Below, piece after piece: positions 7,801-9,081 of a stretch of 9,081 bases of DNA; position 1 is the stretch's first letter, and each line of letters begins with the position of its first letter. The stretch lies in assembly GCA_031282465.1 (NCBI GenBank), contig JAITDR010000024.1:1-9081 (forward strand). Direction: 5' to 3'. A program made the position numbers and the translations under genes. The notes under the pieces were generated by a model. The model saw only the letters and a list, made by a program, of their open reading frames with translations. It made no database searches and had not been told where the DNA came from. The stretch is from Desulfovibrio sp. GTDB lineage: Bacteria; Desulfobacterota; Desulfovibrionia; Desulfovibrionales; Desulfovibrionaceae.

Positions 7801-8441
7801 CGCTGGGAAACGGGTTCAAAATGCCGGAGGTCATCCAGTGTGTCGCCGAAAAATTCCAGGCGCAAAGGGCGGTAATACCCCGGACAGAAGACATCCAGAA
7901 TATCGCCGCGCACGGCTATTTCACCGGGCGCGTTGACCATCGGCACGCGGGAATAGCCCCATTCCAGGGCTTGCTCCAGCACCAGATCCGGGGCCATGTC
8001 CATGCCTTTGCTCAGAATCAGTTCATGGACGTCGAAAATATCCTCCGGCGGCAGGCGCAGGAGAAACGCTTCCGGCGTGACCAGGACGCCGCGTCCGTTG
8101 CGTTTCTGTTTCAGGGCATAGAGGGCGGCCATGCGTTCGGGCCAGTTGTCTGTGCCGCCGGTGCGGGCCGGGTGCGGAGGCATGACTATGACGCGCTGCT
8201 GCCAGGCCGTGCGCAGGGGGGAAGGGTCGGTTGCCGAAACATCGGGACTGAAAAGCCCGACCAAAGCGCGCAGTTCCGCAAGGGAAGCGCGGTTCGCGGC
8301 GCAGGCGACCACGCCCCGACCCCGCGCAAGCAGAGCGCAGGCCAGGCGGGCCATGGTGCCCGGCCCGGAACGCACCACGCGGACCGGGCCGCTGTTTTCC
8401 CGCGTCAGACGGTCGACGAGAAACTGCAAGGAAGAAGACAC
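4785..8441 (-). CDS. mfd: Transcription-repair coupling factor Mfd
   Basis: 1218 residues. Mfd recognises RNA polymerase stalled at DNA damage, pushes it off with its ATP-driven DNA translocase and recruits UvrA for nucleotide excision repair. The UvrB-like N-terminal module (about 1-340) includes EIAVRGDILDVFCPGYYRPLRLEFFGD at 174-200. The CarD-like RNA polymerase interaction domain is at about 546-598 (LSDGDLLVHKDYGLGIFRGL at 544-563). The helicase core has Walker A GDVGFGKT (695-702), DEEQRFGV (796-803), TATPIPRTL (822-830), AHGRM (908-912) and QLRGRVGRSDRQAF (965-978). The regulatory C-terminal domain is at about 1065-1165. Residues near 400-456 are a Gly/Arg/Lys/Ala-rich insertion, which helps explain a length above the roughly 1150 of typical Mfd. 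The start is GTG at 8441, with GGGG 7 bases upstream. No in-frame ATG precedes it, and the next Met (residue 30) would cut into the conserved N-terminal fold. It is followed, with a 17-base overlap, by the SurA-like gene. Confidence 0.97.
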   Translation of the reverse strand: MSSSLQFLVDRLTRENSGPVRVVRSGPGTMARLACALLARGRGVVACAANRASLAELRALVGLFSPDVSATDPSPLRTAWQQRVIVMPPHPARTGGTDNWPERMAALYALKQKRNGRGVLVTPEAFLLRLPPEDIFDVHELILSKGMDMAPDLVLEQALEWGYSRVPMVNAPGEIAVRGDILDVFCPGYYRPLRLEFFGDTLDDLRHFEPVSQRSIADVQEMVMIPASPVILSRRLRGEAEAFRQREVEEGRLDPAEAAALVRLLDSNSAALFPGMFYKTCSRLEDWLPEDAVCLLPGAADVRAVLEENEHRLLELPEHDGPLHGLNKSVARALRPSSEVSAFFAASRCACFEDLRVGMPETPDEVALREQTFSSYQEVFTHGDAHERPWQYLLAVMRDWAGAGRRDGKRGVTSDGGRKSGGKGGGEARVARMEENAAAPDDAAGARDVLQARPGGRLLLSFSTERARTRFLKLAAQDGISPHLRLDAADYGIFALIAPFRKGLHLTWEHCTVLGEDVLRPRVDHARQSAAAAVFQGLETHDTLSDGDLLVHKDYGLGIFRGLHRMASGGTASDYLLLQYAGDDKLYLPVDRLSLIQPFKSAEGVRPVPDRLGGTQWATGKEKARKAVMQIASDLVEMYALRKVLKGFRYGPPDEMYREFEAGFGFEETPDQAKAIEDVLNDMEKGEPMDRLVCGDVGFGKTEVAMRAAVRAALEGRQTALLCPTTVLAEQHYRTFRSRLAALPVNVGLLSRFVSAAKQREVLKATAEGRIDVLIGTHRILSQDVAIPNLGLLILDEEQRFGVRHKERLKEIRKNVDALTLTATPIPRTLQLSLSGIRELSVIETPPPERKPVSTALIARDDDLLRGILRRELDRQGQIFWVYNRVDGLERVADYVRMLAPEARLGIAHGRMSESALEKNMRKFWLGDLDILVCTSIIESGLDFPRANTLVVDQAHLFGLGQLYQLRGRVGRSDRQAFAVFVTPDPEHLQETTRKRLRIILEMDYLGAGFRIAMEDLRLRGAGNILGESQSGHINRVGLELFMEMLEQAVAELKGAPVQSFTETELSLGIPAFIPEDYMPDGQERLRCYKRLSSAQDETALKAAAAEIGDRFGRLPPELENFIAVLAFKRRLGRHFVSKADIFPDKVRLSFVTNAGPDPAALVDFVMGAQRSGLQVRLQPPGLLELPFKGGNEPDANVPEALDKLWGMLYPLWHEAET
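7599..7618. repeat. Perfect 20-base AT-rich palindrome inside mfd
   Basis: The half GCATGTTTTA (7599-7608) is followed directly by its exact reverse complement TAAAACATGC (7609-7618), with no spacer. It is a local AT-rich patch in a GC-rich gene, and codes for Mfd residues around GMFYKTC (275-281). A perfect 10-base half-site is not expected by chance in a 9-kb window (about 0.01 occurrences under equal base use). It could be a dimeric regulator's binding site or a cruciform/hairpin, or it may be fortuitous. The structure is certain; the function is not. Confidence 0.6.
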
Positions 8442-8448
8442 ACAGGAA

Positions 8449-8458
8449 CCCCGCGGGG
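8449..8458 (-). promoter_or_regulatory. GC palindrome over the mfd ribosome-binding region
   Basis: CCCCGCGGGG is self-complementary and ends 7 bases before the GTG start of mfd when read on the minus strand. Its GGGG half is also the only Shine-Dalgarno-like stretch at that start. Pairing between two mRNAs, or a small local fold, might weaken translation initiation. As an intramolecular hairpin it has too little loop to be strong, so regulation is only a possibility. Confidence 0.25.
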
Positions 8459-8491
8459 AATGTTGCGCATACCCTGGCGCAGGCGCCGGCG
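8458..8491. repeat. Direct repeat, copy 1, in mfd leader
   Basis: This 34-base element starts GAATGTTGCGCATACCC and matches copy 2 (8523-8556) at 30 of 34 positions. The first 17 bases are identical, and differences fall at element positions 18, 19, 27 and 32. It contains the small palindrome TGCGCA (8464-8469). It ends 17 bases before the mfd start codon (minus strand), abutting the GC palindrome at the ribosome binding region. No further copy was seen in the window. Confidence 0.75.
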
Positions 8492-8522
8492 TGGAATGTG
8501 TATGGACAACATCCGTCCGGCA

Positions 8523-8556
8523 GAATGTTGCGCATACCCGCGCGCAGGTGCCGACG
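8523..8556. repeat. Direct repeat, copy 2, in mfd leader
   Basis: This is the second copy of the 34-base element, displaced by 65 bases from copy 1, about 6.2 turns of B-DNA. TGCGCA recurs at 8529-8534. It lies just after the terminator of the upstream gene, so both copies sit in the only DNA available for an mfd promoter. A CAACAT at 8507-8512 faces the ATGTTG at 8525-8530 as a short inverted repeat with a 12-base gap. I see no convincing sigma-70 -35/-10 pair here: a TTGTCC at 8509-8504 (minus strand) has no good -10 partner at normal spacing. Confidence 0.75.
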
Positions 8557-8560
8557 GCCG

Positions 8561-8595
8561 AAAAAAATCAGCCGCCGGCACGGAACCGGCGGCTG
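8561..8595 (-). terminator. Rho-independent terminator of the cheW-type gene
   Basis: On the minus strand a perfect 10-base-pair stem (CAGCCGCCGG pairing with CCGGCGGCTG, 8595-8586 and 8578-8569) encloses a 7-base loop and is followed by A then seven T (8568-8561). It begins 21 bases after the TAG stop of the CheW-type gene. This is a canonical intrinsic terminator and separates that gene from mfd. Confidence 0.92.
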
Positions 8596-8616
8596 TGTCC
8601 GAACCGGAACAATGTG

Positions 8617-9081
8617 CTACAATTGCGCCAAAGATTCAATCACTTCACTGGACAGCAGCTTGTCGAGGTCCAGCAGAATAAGCAGGCGGTCCTGAAGTTT
8701 GCCCACGCCGCTGATGTATTCGGAATCAACGCCGGCCACGACGGGCGGCGGCGGTTCCACCGTACCGGCCGGTATACGCAGCACCTCGGACACGGAATCC
8801 ACAACAAAACCGACGATCATGTTGTTTATTTCTATGACGATGATCCGGGTATGCTTGTCGTGCACCTTGGAGTCAAGGCCGAAGCGCCTGCGCAGGTCGA
8901 TGATGGGAATAACCTTGCCGCGCAGGTTGATGACCCCTTCCACAAAGGCTTCCGCTCTGGGTACTTTGGTTATTTCCATGGTGCGGATGATTTCCTGCAC
9001 CTTGAGGATGTCCACGCCGAACTCTTCTTCGCCGATACTGAAGGTAACGAGTTGCAGCAGTTCGTCATCCTGCCGTTTTGC
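8617..9081 (-). CDS. cheW: CheW-type chemotaxis coupling protein, nearly complete
   Basis: 154 residues are visible and the frame stays open to the window edge, so only the first residue or few are missing; the visible N-terminus is AKRQDDELLQLVTFSIGEEEFGV. It is a single CheW domain: LVTFSIGEEEFGVDILKVQEIIR (11-33), the signature VPRAEAFVEGVINLRGKVIPIIDLRRRFGL (40-69), IIVIEINNMIVGFVVDSVSEVLRIP (80-104) and the closing strand LLILLDLDKLL (133-143). CheW bridges methyl-accepting receptors to the histidine kinase CheA at the inner membrane, setting flagellar behaviour. There is no kinase or receiver domain, so it is not CheA or CheV. A GTG at 9015 could be mistaken for a start, but that would remove the first beta-strand. 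An intrinsic terminator follows the stop codon. Genomes of this group often carry several cheW copies, so which array it serves is unknown. Confidence 0.9.
   Translation of the reverse strand, partial: AKRQDDELLQLVTFSIGEEEFGVDILKVQEIIRTMEITKVPRAEAFVEGVINLRGKVIPIIDLRRRFGLDSKVHDKHTRIIVIEINNMIVGFVVDSVSEVLRIPAGTVEPPPPVVAGVDSEYISGVGKLQDRLLILLDLDKLLSSEVIESLAQL

Noticed and set aside
7470..8681. Long plus-strand open frame of 403 codons opposite mfd, running into the mfd leader
   Set aside because: It is a shadow of mfd in GC-rich DNA: it has no recognisable domain, crosses the leader repeats and terminator, and has composition typical of antisense translation. The opposite strand is unmistakably Mfd.
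8498..8695. Small plus-strand open frame across the mfd leader, with similar peptides from the two direct repeats
   Set aside because: The differences between repeat copies show no preference for silent positions, and the frame runs through the terminator and into the antisense of the CheW-type gene, so it is not a likely gene.

Overview
The window is a GC-rich, densely packed stretch of a bacterial chromosome, apparently from a Gram-negative sulfate-reducer-like deltaproteobacterium. Desulfovibrio or a close relative is the best guess. This rests on recalled resemblance of the CheW-like protein, the paired family-9 and CgeB-like glycosyltransferases, and an AsmA-type envelope protein and SurA-like periplasmic protein that imply an outer membrane. 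It has not been tested by a search. Almost every base is coding. No tRNA, rRNA, CRISPR array, insertion sequence or prophage gene is visible, and no stretch over 300 bases lacks a gene.

Left half (1-3822, plus strand): three closely packed genes read in the same direction. The end of a glycosyltransferase family 9 (heptosyltransferase-like) gene overlaps by 8 bases a CgeB-like GT-B glycosyltransferase. After a 23-base gap with a strong ribosome binding site comes an AsmA-family inner-membrane protein. Together they look like a cell-envelope unit that makes glycans (LPS or surface glycoprotein) and has a role in the envelope. Which glycan is involved cannot be read from the sequence.

Right half (3848-9081, minus strand): this converges on the left half, with only 25 bases between the two stop codons. 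In transcription order it holds a CheW-type chemotaxis coupling protein (5' end just outside the window), a clear rho-independent terminator, a 120-base leader carrying two copies of an imperfect 34-base direct repeat, mfd (the transcription-repair coupling factor), and a SurA-like exported protein whose start lies inside the end of mfd (17-base overlap). The cheW-type gene is separated from mfd by the terminator, so mfd plus the SurA-like gene should be their own transcription unit.

The genes are mostly ordinary families. No new defence or metabolic system is seen. The points most worth a second look are the duplicated element in the mfd leader, a perfect 20-base AT-rich palindrome inside mfd, a low-complexity insertion in Mfd, and a SurA-like protein with an apparently non-catalytic parvulin domain that is translationally coupled to a DNA-repair gene.
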